DNA of 64,000 bases from Pseudomonas sp. KBW05. Lineage in GTDB: Bacteria > Pseudomonadota > Gammaproteobacteria > Pseudomonadales > Pseudomonadaceae. The first letter of the stretch is position 1; every line of letters begins with the position of its first letter. The DNA is taken from positions 329,181-393,180 of the forward strand of contig NZ_QAJM01000014.1 of the NCBI RefSeq assembly GCF_003852405.1, given 5' to 3'. Below are positions 54,590-63,953 of the stretch, in pieces. The position numbers and the translations under genes were made by a program. The notes beneath the pieces are model-generated. The model was not told the origin of the DNA, did not search any database, and was given only the letters and a program-made list of their open reading frames with translations.

Positions 54590-56800
54590 ATGGATCATCT
54601 TTATCAGCCTAAAGAGGCCATCCATGATGTTGTGCTCAGTTCAGACAATTATAACGTAGAGTGCCTATACCAAGGCCATTCGTTTTATAGCCGATCAAAA
54701 GCTATTTGCCTAGCGCTGCATTTGACGTTTATTAAGTACTGTCCAACTCGCAGCAGGATAACTGCAAGTTCTTTGCGCAGAGCGATCTGGATGTTTTTTA
54801 GCTTCTGTAGCGAGTACAACCTACGTAACCCGGCTGGCCTGCGAATTATACAAATTACTGACCTCAGCGCCGAAGTTTACAAACAGTTTGAAGGCTACCT
54901 GCTTCAGAATGACGAGCGACTGGAATATGCAGCTCGATTAAAAGCTGCGCTTAAAAGCGTCTCATCTTTAACTGAAGCGATTCCTGATCTACTGCTCCCA
55001 TTCGCGACAAGAGCTGCCACTCAGGCTCGAGTGCCGTTCAGTGATGAAACTGAGCAAATGTTGGCAGATGCATTTACTTCGAGCATCGACAAACTCTATG
55101 AGAAAATCGAATTTCGGAACTTGGTTAATGATGCCGTAGCGTATACCTATGAAGAAATCATTGAGGAAATGACCCTTACACGCAAGTCGATTTTTCAGTG
55201 GATTCAACATTTGCTGGACAATGAAATAAAACTCGACTGGAGAGCCTTACACCTAAAACTGTCAAAGTCGACTGACCCGGAACTACAAAACATCGCCACC
55301 CTTTCGAACTGGCGGGATGTAATTTTGCAAGCTTATGAAGACAGGGGCGATGAGTACGTCTTCCAGAACCCCAGAAATCCCTTTCACCGGGGTAATACGT
55401 CTAACTTTGAGCCCGACCCAGTACGGGCAGTTAAAACGATCATCGATAGCGGCTACCCGTTCGAGATGACCTTGGAGGAGATCGGTACTAAATACGCCGT
55501 CGCTGCTCTTTTCTCCATGGATCGCTGCGAAGATGCTCTGCAGCTGATCATGTATAGGTTGCGAAACCCATACACCCCGCCAGGGATGGCCGTTCCGCTG
55601 AAGTGGGAACACTTGCTGGAGATGTACTATCCAACGATGCAGGACATGTCCTGTCTTGTGCAGTTCATCATGCTTCAAACCAACTGGAACAAAGAGGCAG
55701 TGCTCGCTGTAGATCCTGACAATTTCGAGCACGCTTTGACCGGCGCGATGAACGAAAAACACGTCATGATTCAGACAGAGAAAAACCGAAGCCAAGGTAT
55801 CGGCAAGCCTTACTACGCCCCTAAAGAGATTGTGGCTGTAAGCACGACCTCCGATATGTATTCAGCGAGAAACCTAGTGTCGCTGGCTGTGAAGCTTTCT
55901 GAGCCTCTTGCAGGGCGTGACTTTGACTACGTCCGGCACGGGATGACCAGCAGTGACTATAACCCGGCGTTTTTATGCATGCGTTTCTACCCTGATTGGG
56001 TCAATAAAGGTGGGCGTCATACCTCATCTTCCAATGAGAAGGCGTTCCAGCAGGGAAACAAGCAATTTTTGAAGCAGTATCCAATCTACGACGAGTTTGG
56101 GGAGCGTCTGACGGGAGGTAAGGATCTCACATGGCGGCTACGACCTACGTGGGTGAAGCGCCGGAAAGAAATGACTGGCAGTTCGCATGGCTTACTAGCA
56201 ATGTTCCTTGGACACGCCAGTACCGTGACAACTGACATCCACTACGACAACTCTGCTTTAGCCCAACAGGAACGATACGATCGGTTAGAGTCTGAGCTAG
56301 AAGCAATTATCAAGCTGATGCGCGCAGGTAAGTTCGAAGGAATGCTCGGTATTCCGCCCCAAGAAGCCGCTACCCAGCTTCCTCTCAAGATCTTCCACAT
56401 TCCGGGGATGGAAAAGCCACTTTGGGGCTGCGCCAATCAGTACAAACCCACTTGGCTGGGGGCAGCTCGACACGTAGAACCAGGAAAAAGGTGCTACGTC
56501 ATCAGCCAATGCACATTTTGTTCCCAGTGCATCATTTTTGAAGACTCGCTCCCATATTTGATTGAGCGTCGCATCCACGTGGTCGAGATTATCGATGATC
56601 AGCCTCCTACCGCGTCTGACTACAGCAGCAATCACGAACTCGAACTGGCAAAGATTGAATCAATTTTCGAACGCTGGGATGACGAACAGGCAATCCGAGA
56701 AGCGTCACGGTATCAGCGTCGTAAAACCCCACTCCTCCCTCGGGATCTGAATTTTCTCCAAGTGATCCTAGAAGAAGAGGACAGGCAGAATGAAGAATAA
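54590..56800 (+). CDS. Tyrosine-recombinase-like integrase, large, degenerate box I
   Basis: 736 residues from ATG 54590, three bases after the kinase stop (AAGAG upstream). The C-terminal half has the recombinase layout: WRLR (Arg518) in box II, LGHASTVTTDIHYDN with His542 and candidate nucleophile Tyr552. Where active enzymes have TGLR, it reads TNWN (364-367), so the first catalytic Arg is absent; box II has Trp in place of His. After the Tyr comes a cysteine group (CYVISQCTFCSQC, about 665-677). It may be a structural or architectural partner of the other two recombinases. Overlaps the next gene by eleven bases. Confidence 0.75.
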   Translation: MDHLYQPKEAIHDVVLSSDNYNVECLYQGHSFYSRSKAICLALHLTFIKYCPTRSRITASSLRRAIWMFFSFCSEYNLRNPAGLRIIQITDLSAEVYKQFEGYLLQNDERLEYAARLKAALKSVSSLTEAIPDLLLPFATRAATQARVPFSDETEQMLADAFTSSIDKLYEKIEFRNLVNDAVAYTYEEIIEEMTLTRKSIFQWIQHLLDNEIKLDWRALHLKLSKSTDPELQNIATLSNWRDVILQAYEDRGDEYVFQNPRNPFHRGNTSNFEPDPVRAVKTIIDSGYPFEMTLEEIGTKYAVAALFSMDRCEDALQLIMYRLRNPYTPPGMAVPLKWEHLLEMYYPTMQDMSCLVQFIMLQTNWNKEAVLAVDPDNFEHALTGAMNEKHVMIQTEKNRSQGIGKPYYAPKEIVAVSTTSDMYSARNLVSLAVKLSEPLAGRDFDYVRHGMTSSDYNPAFLCMRFYPDWVNKGGRHTSSSNEKAFQQGNKQFLKQYPIYDEFGERLTGGKDLTWRLRPTWVKRRKEMTGSSHGLLAMFLGHASTVTTDIHYDNSALAQQERYDRLESELEAIIKLMRAGKFEGMLGIPPQEAATQLPLKIFHIPGMEKPLWGCANQYKPTWLGAARHVEPGKRCYVISQCTFCSQCIIFEDSLPYLIERRIHVVEIIDDQPPTASDYSSNHELELAKIESIFERWDDEQAIREASRYQRRKTPLLPRDLNFLQVILEEEDRQNEE

Positions 56801-58832
56801 ACTTGATGATGCGACCCAAGCCGCGCTCGACACTCTTGCTGAAGACATGGACATCGATTTTTCCGAGGATATGCAGGATGCTGCTGAACAAGAGATTGAG
56901 CAACTTTTGCTTGAAACTGGCGGTGAAGCCCGCCAAATCGAAAGCACTTTATTGAAAAAGCTGGAGCTCTACCCTGAGGGTAACTTTCCGGTTTCCGCTT
57001 ACTCTTTATATAGCGACAGTAGCTGGATCATCTTCAAGGACAAGGACGGCACCGTAACTCGCGTCACATTTGATGACATGTCGGAACATGCGATTTCAAC
57101 TAAAAAATCTATAATTTACCACCTCATACCTGATTACGCGCCTTTTGCGGGTATCCGCTCCTACACAACAACTTTGGGTCATGCTCGCAATTTTCGCAGA
57201 CTCGTAAATTACGTATTGATTGACAACCATCTGTCTGGCGACCTGGAGTCATTGTCATTTATTACGCCTAGGCTTTTAAATGACGCTCTCGACCGGGCAA
57301 AAGAAGTACCCCAGTTCACGCATTACCACTATCTTTTTTTGCACATCCGTTTCTGGATCGCATTGAGTGCACAAAAGCTAATCCCGGAAGAAAATCGTTT
57401 AGCTGTATCGGCGACGTCAGTAGACACCCCAGAACGACGAAAGGACGTTATTCGGCATTTTACCGGCTCGCTGGCGACTTGGGCGCCATATAATGAAAGC
57501 GATCTCAAAAAACTCGTTGAACACGCGCTTTTCTGGACTGAGAAAGCCATGCCGCGAGTTCGTGAGGCGTCCGATTACCTGTTATCCCGCAACTTTGTCA
57601 CCAGCAATTACAAAACGATATCCCGGGTCGTCGAAGACCTAGAGCTTGAGAAAAATCTAGATGTTGTAGTTGAAGGTATCCGAATAGTAGAGATTAAAAA
57701 AAACAAGCGTGACTATGAGACCGTCTTTTGGAACTATTCATGGATTAGCAGCTTTCAGCGCTCCCTGACCTCCATTCGCAATGCACTTTACATACTGGTC
57801 GCCCTAGTCACTGGACTGCGCGTAAGCGAGTTAGAGGCGCTCAAATTTGAACACGTCATAGAAACGAGGAACGGACGCTTCAAATTACAGGTTACCCGAT
57901 ATAAAACCAGTCAAGATCCTAACTACAACGGAGACATTAGCTTCATACCGCTCCCCAAATTCGTCGGCCAAAAGCTCAAAGAATTTAAGAGTCTTCGCGA
58001 CGATCTTGATCAAAAACGAGAAGGCTTTATATTCCAATCCGTGCTTGGCAGGAGAAAAGTCGTCCGCCAAGGATCTGTCAAAATCGAGAACATCACCAAA
58101 AAACTCCAAGAAGAACTTGGAATAGATCGAATCCACACTCATCGCTTCCGGAAAACGATTGCCGAAATATTGATCAATCGTAACGAACGCAATGTTGATA
58201 TTATTAGACTCTTATTCGGACACGCTAGTTATGCGATGACGCTAAGGTACATCGGCCGCAATCCTTACATCGTTCAAAGCGTGGCGAAAGCAATTGAAGA
58301 AAATTATATTCAAGAGTTTACCGACATCATAACGCAGGTTAAGCACTCAACCTCCTCTGGCGATAATGCTCGCCGTTTGGTAGACAAGATTGCTGCCCGT
58401 CCGGATGCGTTCACCGGACAAAACTTGAAAGTTACGGTCTTCACTTATGTGACCCACTTGCTATCTTCTGGTGAACCTTTGTTCATCCACCGGACGGCCA
58501 TGGGCACCTACTGTGTTAGTACAGAGATGTACTCCTCACCCGACCTGCCCCCCTGCTTGGCACACTACAAAACTGTGGTTAAAGGTGCGCTGCCAGAGCC
58601 TTCCAGCTGTGATACCTCATGCCCACATGCGCTTATTGTTAACAAAGCGGCCAAGGCCTTGGAAGATAACACGAACTTTTATCAAGACATGTTGATTCGG
58701 GCAGGCGACACGCTTTCCGAAACGTCCAAGGCGATGCTCCGTAAAAAAGTTTTGGATAACACTAGGCACCTCGAAACTCTGAAGACTAACGAGCAGTATA
58801 AAATTATTCCATCCATGGATATTCACGCATGA
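56790..58832 (+). CDS. Tyrosine recombinase with complete catalytic set
   Basis: 680 residues. All catalytic residues are visible: Arg344 (TGLRVSELEAL), Lys372 (YKTSQ), His451-x-x-Arg454 (HRFRKT), His478 (LFGHASYAM) and Tyr487 (LRYIGRN). An acidic N-terminus and a long N-terminal domain precede the catalytic part; after the tyrosine a C-terminal extension of nearly 190 residues contains a cysteine-rich segment (CLAH, CDTSCPH) that may bind zinc. Likely the main integrase/excisionase strand-exchange enzyme. Start overlaps the preceding gene and its stop overlaps the next by four bases. Confidence 0.9.
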   Translation: MKNKLDDATQAALDTLAEDMDIDFSEDMQDAAEQEIEQLLLETGGEARQIESTLLKKLELYPEGNFPVSAYSLYSDSSWIIFKDKDGTVTRVTFDDMSEHAISTKKSIIYHLIPDYAPFAGIRSYTTTLGHARNFRRLVNYVLIDNHLSGDLESLSFITPRLLNDALDRAKEVPQFTHYHYLFLHIRFWIALSAQKLIPEENRLAVSATSVDTPERRKDVIRHFTGSLATWAPYNESDLKKLVEHALFWTEKAMPRVREASDYLLSRNFVTSNYKTISRVVEDLELEKNLDVVVEGIRIVEIKKNKRDYETVFWNYSWISSFQRSLTSIRNALYILVALVTGLRVSELEALKFEHVIETRNGRFKLQVTRYKTSQDPNYNGDISFIPLPKFVGQKLKEFKSLRDDLDQKREGFIFQSVLGRRKVVRQGSVKIENITKKLQEELGIDRIHTHRFRKTIAEILINRNERNVDIIRLLFGHASYAMTLRYIGRNPYIVQSVAKAIEENYIQEFTDIITQVKHSTSSGDNARRLVDKIAARPDAFTGQNLKVTVFTYVTHLLSSGEPLFIHRTAMGTYCVSTEMYSSPDLPPCLAHYKTVVKGALPEPSSCDTSCPHALIVNKAAKALEDNTNFYQDMLIRAGDTLSETSKAMLRKKVLDNTRHLETLKTNEQYKIIPSMDIHA

Positions 58833-59824
58833 GTAGCCAAGCCACCCGTGACAAACTAATAAGTATTATCAAAGAGCACCAGCTCAGTCACGGCCAGACC
58901 AAGCTTCCTGTCCTAAAGCTCGCGGTACTAGCGGGTATTAGTCGGCAGGCGTTCAACCGGTATTACGACGATTTGAAGGCTTATTCAACCGGGAAAGAAT
59001 CGATCGCTAAACTGCTTGTCGACGACAATGCCTCGCTGAGTGAAATAATCGAAAATAACGAGGCCCGCATTTACCGGCTGGAGCAGGAGATCGCATCAAT
59101 CAATGCAGCGCATCAGGCTGAGCTCGAATCCGTGATTTTGAATCATACTACGACTTTGATGAACAACGACATCATAGCATTCAACGCTAACCAGTTGTCG
59201 TCTACGCTCACCAATCAAAGCAATCACAATGCTTTCATGAGAAAGCGGCTAACAGAACTTGAAGTTACTAATGCGAAGTTAACGATTGACGCAGTTACCG
59301 CTTCCAGCGCATCCTCATCGGCATTTTCTGAAAAATCGGACAAGAACTTCATCACATTCGACCTAGATCTCACGCTCGCGAAAAAGTCTTATGCGCTCTC
59401 CAAAAACTTCTCAACCTACGAAGATGCGAAAGATCTAGCTATTACGAAGGCTATAAGTGATATCAGAAAATTTCCGACACCCGAGAGTCTTGACATCATC
59501 TTTTTCCAAGATAAATACATTTCCGACTTCAGTCTCTTTTGCTCTAGATTATCGCCTAGGCATGATCGCACGCTGATAATTGTACGGCTACCTATCTACA
59601 GTCGAGAAGAAATACAAATAATACTTAAGGACATGCACCCACTCGCATCGGTAGCTATTCATGTTCCGCACAGCTCGTCTGACGCCATAATTTCGGCAAA
59701 ACGGAAGTTTAGTTTCAGAGATATTCCCGAAGAAGAGCTTCAAGATGCAGACTCCGCAAAGACCCCGCTCATCACTTGGGGATTTGAAAGCGTAGTAGTA
59801 TCGAAAATCAGGCAGGGCGACTGA
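58829..59824 (+). CDS. HTH/coiled-coil accessory protein of the recombinase cassette
   Basis: 331 residues. A helix-turn-helix-like segment (residues about 27-52, LKLAVLAGISRQAFNRYYDDLK) is followed by coiled coil (about 66-105 and 140-155) and a C-terminal alpha/beta domain beginning FITFDLDLTLAKKSY. Overlaps both neighbours (ATGA and TGATG junctions), so it is translated with the recombinases. It may bind the element ends and organise the recombinase complex, as TnpC does for Tn554. No enzymatic motif recognised. Confidence 0.7.
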   Translation: MSSQATRDKLISIIKEHQLSHGQTKLPVLKLAVLAGISRQAFNRYYDDLKAYSTGKESIAKLLVDDNASLSEIIENNEARIYRLEQEIASINAAHQAELESVILNHTTTLMNNDIIAFNANQLSSTLTNQSNHNAFMRKRLTELEVTNAKLTIDAVTASSASSSAFSEKSDKNFITFDLDLTLAKKSYALSKNFSTYEDAKDLAITKAISDIRKFPTPESLDIIFFQDKYISDFSLFCSRLSPRHDRTLIIVRLPIYSREEIQIILKDMHPLASVAIHVPHSSSDAIISAKRKFSFRDIPEEELQDADSAKTPLITWGFESVVVSKIRQGD

Positions 59825-61104
59825 TGATCAATTTTGACTTCAAACCGATTAGTTACTACAGCATTGACCTTGGAAAAGATGTTAACCATTACATTATGAC
59901 TGCCAATTACAAGAACAAGTGCCTGATGTTAAGCATGGTTAACTTATACCTTTACGAGAAAACAAGGTCATCCGAGCAAACATCCAAAAGATACGTGACA
60001 TTAATCACCAGCTTCTACAAATTTATTTCCCAGCTGTCAAGGTTTCGCGCTGTTAATCCAGGCGATTATCACTTTCATGTTATAAACGCAGATTTGCGAA
60101 AATGGCAAGTTTACCGTCAGACGCGCAGGGTTATGCTAAACAGCGTCCATCCTAGCTCAGATACCATCTACAAGGACGCATGTGTAGTTCTTCATTTTTT
60201 CAAGTGGTTGCATGACAAAAAAATCCCCACCGGCGTAATAATCACACTGAAAACTTGGGTCGCAAACTTCAAAGACCGCCGAATGTTGAGCTACATCCAA
60301 AAAAAATCCGAATCAGTTTTGGACACGAATTCTATCCGAGTGCTCGACCGAGAAGCGCGGCAGAAAAAACCCAAGCGCCTTATATCCAATCGGGACATTA
60401 CGACCCTTCTCGACAGTTATCCAGACCAGGTTTACAAAGTCTTGTTCAACTTTGCGCTGGCAACTGCCATGCGCCCCATGGAGCTTGTGAAATTTCCCTA
60501 CATGGGCATTGGCAAAAACAGACACATCCTTCCATACAGCGAGATGAAAAAGGACGTTAAAACGGTTCAGTACGAGGTCTTCGGGAAAGGGGCTAAATTC
60601 AGGGACATCATAATTCCCGCCTACGCATTACAAATGCTAGACGAAAGCTACATTAAAACCGAATATGCAACGAGGGCAAAGCTGTATAAAAATAAATTTG
60701 GTAAGAAATGCCCGCTTTCCGCCCTGTTCCTGACCGCAGAAGGAGAACCAGTAACTGCGTCCATGATTTCAAACGCGACCAATTATGCTAAGCGCTTAGC
60801 TCGCGAGAAAGATTCTAGCTTCGTCTTGAGCAATATTTTCTACCATACACGCAAATGGTGGCCCACTCTCATGATGATACAACATCATAATGGCGAGGGT
60901 ATTCTGGAAAAAAACGCTGAAGTTATGGATCTTGCGATAACTGAAGTTATCACCAACCAACTTGGTCATGAAAGTCCTGACACGACGTATCAACATTATC
61001 TTGTGCTAGGTCGATTCGTTGTGATGGCTCGAAAAGGTATTACTCATGAGCTCATTCATGAGAAGACCATTAATGTGCACGACGCTATTGCGGCTTATTC
61101 GTGA
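59824..61104 (+). CDS. Tyrosine recombinase, third of cassette
   Basis: 426 residues, starting in the TGATG overlap. The N-terminal SAM-like core-binding region (about 40-160) is followed by the catalytic domain: Arg217 (ATAMRPMEL), Lys255 or Lys258, box II HTRKWW (His341, Arg343), His382 in NQLGHES and Tyr392 (or Tyr389) in TTYQHYL. The spacing from Gly-His to Tyr is one residue longer than in XerC-type enzymes, like the first cassette protein. Catalytically plausible partner of the 680-residue enzyme. Confidence 0.87.
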   Translation: MINFDFKPISYYSIDLGKDVNHYIMTANYKNKCLMLSMVNLYLYEKTRSSEQTSKRYVTLITSFYKFISQLSRFRAVNPGDYHFHVINADLRKWQVYRQTRRVMLNSVHPSSDTIYKDACVVLHFFKWLHDKKIPTGVIITLKTWVANFKDRRMLSYIQKKSESVLDTNSIRVLDREARQKKPKRLISNRDITTLLDSYPDQVYKVLFNFALATAMRPMELVKFPYMGIGKNRHILPYSEMKKDVKTVQYEVFGKGAKFRDIIIPAYALQMLDESYIKTEYATRAKLYKNKFGKKCPLSALFLTAEGEPVTASMISNATNYAKRLAREKDSSFVLSNIFYHTRKWWPTLMMIQHHNGEGILEKNAEVMDLAITEVITNQLGHESPDTTYQHYLVLGRFVVMARKGITHELIHEKTINVHDAIAAYS

Positions 61105-61473
61105 CGCCCATTAGGTTGCGTGTGCTTGTTAGGACGCTGCCGTGCAGGGTATCGGGATGCGTGAGGCAAGGTGGCAACAGACGCCTCGTCCTCGCGGTCG
61201 AATTCGGGGAAGAGCAGGGAGACTTCCATTCTTGAGGTTCGATGCAGACACGCCCTGCGGCCCGGCTGTCGTTAACCAAGCCATCGACGCAGTCGACGTC
61301 TTGGCCCTGCGGGCTTCCACTATCCTGCCTACGGCCAGTCGGCCTGCGCGCTCCGCTTGCCTGAACCGAGGCGCGACTATAACCACAGCGTATGTCCACG
61401 GCGCTTTTTCATGTGAGCGATCTTCTTGCAGACTGGCTAAATCTGATTTCTCCAGCCACGTGGACATGGTCGT
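61105..61473. other. Intergenic region with higher GC inside island
   Basis: 369 bases between convergent genes. A reading frame (61142-61552) overlaps the ATPase 3' end and looks non-coding. It contains a sequence (61261-61360) that recurs at 63041-63131. Confidence 0.6.
61261..61360 (+). repeat. Diverged repeat, copy A
   Basis: Shares CTGTCGTNAACCAAGC, CGTCTTNGCC...CGGNNTCCA and TGCGCGCTCC with copy B at 63041-63131; about 18 extra bases before the last block. More GC-rich than surrounding island. Confidence 0.6.
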
Positions 61474-62784
61474 TTACAAGTCCAAGCCATCAAGCGGATA
61501 TAGAATCTCTTCCTTTACAACTGCGAGATCCGCGTTTTTTAAGAAGAAATAGAAAGTAGAATCAACAACCTTCAGCTGCCTGGAGTTGGAGTCATATGCC
61601 AGCACAGGCGGGCTAATCCCCTTCCCGGACTGAACCTCTGCAAGCCCCTTAAGAACTGAGGTTAACTGAGATCCCTTCAGATCATCCTTGCGATGATGTA
61701 TCTGCTTGATAGCATGCAATAGGGCCTCTTTGCTAATGCCCCCGTTGATCCCTGCAAACCCAATTTCAAGGATATGCATGACGATATAGTAGTTCAGGAA
61801 GTATGGCAGCGGTTTCGTCTTATCAATAACGGAAGTATTACCGGACGCTATAGCCTCCAGGTTTTTAAGGTGCCTACCGGAGTAGTCTTCCGACTTCTGC
61901 CTAATCGCTCTGGCGACAACGTCCATGTCATCTATAAATCGGTTATCGGCCTGCGTCTCGGTGATGCCAGCTTCTAGGCAAATGACCTTAATCAGCTCTT
62001 GGAATACACCCACACTCTTGAAAGCATTGTCGATGCATTCTTGTACGACGACTCTGGAGAACTGAACATTTAGTTCAGGCGCACCCTTATCAACGATTCT
62101 AAGGAAGTCGGCCTCGTGCCACGGTTCTACGGGGACTTCTGCAACCCTGTCTTGTAACTCGCCGTTGAACTGAATCAGACGGTTGGCTTCTTTCCATACA
62201 CCAAGAATTACGAACCGTATCTTAAGGTCATGAAAAGTCCTTAGGTCAAAAGCGAAATCTCTTTGAACGCTTTCGGGTAGATAGTGAAAGTTCTCTAGAA
62301 TAACGGTTTTTTTAGTACCGAACTTTACCATCAGACTAGCGACATCATCAGGTAGGTCGAGATTAAATTCGATCTCTTCGTATTTATCCTCGACCTTGTA
62401 AGCGCTTTCATTCTCAACGGCGACTTCAGCTCGCCCCTTTAGCACCAAAGCGATAGCCCCCTCAATAAAAGCTTTTCCTTTCACCTTAGAGGTATCGCCT
62501 GTACCTTCGGTATACGACGTCTGTAACGTAACGCCTGATTTTCGTAAAATGGATTGATATATATTTCGGATAGTAGTTTTAGGCGATAAGCTCACCACGA
62601 TATTGTCATCGTAGCTTAAGTGCTTCTTGACCAGCGCCGTTTTGCCCTGCTTCGATGCGCCGTAAACGATAATTTGATGGCCCGCCTCTAACGCTGAAGT
62701 AAACTTGTCATCGACGTGCGCTCTCTCTACGTAGCTGCAAATATCTTCACTGCTTACGCCAAATACTTCTTCAACTTTTTTCAA
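61474..62784 (-). CDS. P-loop ATPase with C-terminal winged-helix-like region
   Basis: 436 residues from TTG 62784, with GGAG eight bases upstream. Walker A GASKQGKT at residues 42-49; the Walker B-like strand is TVILENF (Glu164, Asn165 in place of Asp-Glu), followed by a sensor-like RFVILG. The last 100 residues (GGISKEALLHAI...LTSVLKGLAEVQSG...LAYDSNSRQLKVVDSTFYFFLKN) resemble a winged helix as in Orc/Cdc6 or STAND-type ATPases. Could be a DNA-associated ATPase helping transposition or a defence protein. I recognise no specific family. Confidence 0.7.
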   Translation of the reverse strand: MKKVEEVFGVSSEDICSYVERAHVDDKFTSALEAGHQIIVYGASKQGKTALVKKHLSYDDNIVVSLSPKTTIRNIYQSILRKSGVTLQTSYTEGTGDTSKVKGKAFIEGAIALVLKGRAEVAVENESAYKVEDKYEEIEFNLDLPDDVASLMVKFGTKKTVILENFHYLPESVQRDFAFDLRTFHDLKIRFVILGVWKEANRLIQFNGELQDRVAEVPVEPWHEADFLRIVDKGAPELNVQFSRVVVQECIDNAFKSVGVFQELIKVICLEAGITETQADNRFIDDMDVVARAIRQKSEDYSGRHLKNLEAIASGNTSVIDKTKPLPYFLNYYIVMHILEIGFAGINGGISKEALLHAIKQIHHRKDDLKGSQLTSVLKGLAEVQSGKGISPPVLAYDSNSRQLKVVDSTFYFFLKNADLAVVKEEILYPLDGLDL

Positions 62785-63293
62785 GCTGCAAACTCCATTT
62801 TACAATCTGTGAGCACTGGACTTAGTGGCGCAATGCTACTATCAAGCTAGGGGTGTGTCTATGCGCCACTCAGGATGGCTGGATGCAGGCGAAAGCGAGG
62901 GGCTTGCATTGTGCCAAACTCAAACCAACCTTCTATGATTTCGTTGGTACGATCGGGCGATGGGCGTGCCAAATGTGCCATAGTCACGCAAGGTGATTAC
63001 GTATGGTGTTATGGGCCAACAGATCAATACGCTGCCCCTACCGGGCCGTCTGTCGTGAACCAAGCGACCGAAGTGTTCCGGCGTCTTTGCCTTTCGGCGT
63101 CCAATCTCGCGCGTGCGCGCTCCACTCGCTTACTAGCACCATGTCCAGACTTCTGTCCCACTTAGCAAAACAGAAGTCGAGCGAAGTACTGGCGAGCGGT
63201 CTTACAAGGCCATCTTTCGTGATGTAGCGATCAGCTGCTTCAATCCTGCTGCGCAATCCCAGCCGTGTTGAAGTCACGTAGCGTTCGATCAAG
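62785..63293. other. Intergenic region of island with inverted repeat
   Basis: 509 bases. AGTGGCGCA (62824-62832) and TGCGCCACT (62862-62870) form a 9-bp inverted repeat about 40 bases upstream of the ATPase start, a possible operator or promoter-associated structure. Repeat copy B lies at 63041-63131. No convincing gene. Confidence 0.5.
63041..63131 (+). repeat. Diverged repeat, copy B
   Basis: Partner of 61261-61360, same orientation. Both lie at the borders of gene modules rather than within genes. Confidence 0.6.
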
Positions 63294-63731
63294 CTATCTC
63301 AACGTTGGTCTGAAGCGACTAAGGTAGCTGTTAAGCAGATCAAAGCGCGCCTGTTCATCGGTGGAAGGCTCCGGCGCTGATGTCTCGCCCTGTCTCCGCC
63401 ATTCGATAACTCTGTCCCAAATTCGCCACCTCCGAGTCTCTAAAGAGTAGGCGCAGTCGCTTAGTCCGATACAGAGCAGGTAAGCCTGCTCTGCCGTCAG
63501 CAGATGCTCGTCATTACCTTTGCCGAACATAATCCCGCCGTCATGGAGCATCCGGATACATAAGGCATTCGCAGGGTAATGCGGGTCGGCGCCCGTGCCT
63601 TCATACAACCACGCTACCCCCATGAAGCGGAATGTCGGATTAACGTCGTACCAAGTGTCTTCAGAGAAGCTTAGTACCTGCTTTTGGCCATCGTATGGCG
63701 TCACGTTCAGCAGGCTTCCGACCCATGGCAT
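63294..63731 (-). CDS. Island hypothetical protein, 145 aa
   Basis: 145 residues from ATG 63731, nine bases after the upstream gene, so probably coupled to it. Trp/Tyr-rich, with FMGVAWLYEGTGADPHYPANALCIRML and AEQAYLLCIGLSDCAYS-like segments (no domain recognised). Possible cargo. No membrane segment. Confidence 0.55.
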   Translation of the reverse strand: MPWVGSLLNVTPYDGQKQVLSFSEDTWYDVNPTFRFMGVAWLYEGTGADPHYPANALCIRMLHDGGIMFGKGNDEHLLTAEQAYLLCIGLSDCAYSLETRRWRIWDRVIEWRRQGETSAPEPSTDEQARFDLLNSYLSRFRPTLR

Positions 63732-63740
63732 GCGACTGGC

Positions 63741-63953
63741 TTACAGGCCTGCGCGTAACAGCGACATGAGCAGCCCTTGGGCAAGCGCATCAGCTTGCCG
63801 AGCGTTCCACCGATCCGATACGTCTCCAAGCACCATGTCGATTGAGCTCCCATCCTCAGTCGTGGCTGACACTCGGGTCACCAACCGGTGCAAATAATGT
63901 TCGCTCCGGGGAACGTCAAAAAACTTTGGCGTTTTGGATGCAACAGATTTCAT
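63741..63953 (-). CDS. Island hypothetical protein, 70 aa
   Basis: 70 residues from ATG 63953 with GGAG seven bases upstream. Begins MKSVASKTPKFFDVPRSEHY, with a C-terminal helix RQADALAQGLLMSLLRAGL. First gene of a two-gene unit with the 145-aa protein. No family recognised. Confidence 0.55.
   Translation of the reverse strand: MKSVASKTPKFFDVPRSEHYLHRLVTRVSATTEDGSSIDMVLGDVSDRWNARQADALAQGLLMSLLRAGL

Noticed and set aside
54590-61104. Naming the cassette as a Gamma-Mobile-Trio or Tn554
   Set aside because: Gene number, order and lengths could not be matched with certainty from memory; a profile search is needed.
61142-61552. Plus-strand frame after the recombinase cassette
   Set aside because: Overlaps the ATPase 3' end and the diverged repeat; composition is not protein-like.
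63038-63292. 84-codon minus-strand frame following the 145-aa gene
   Set aside because: Starts with TTG at the preceding stop and half of it is antisense to repeat copy B. Kept out for lack of evidence, though a third small gene cannot be excluded.
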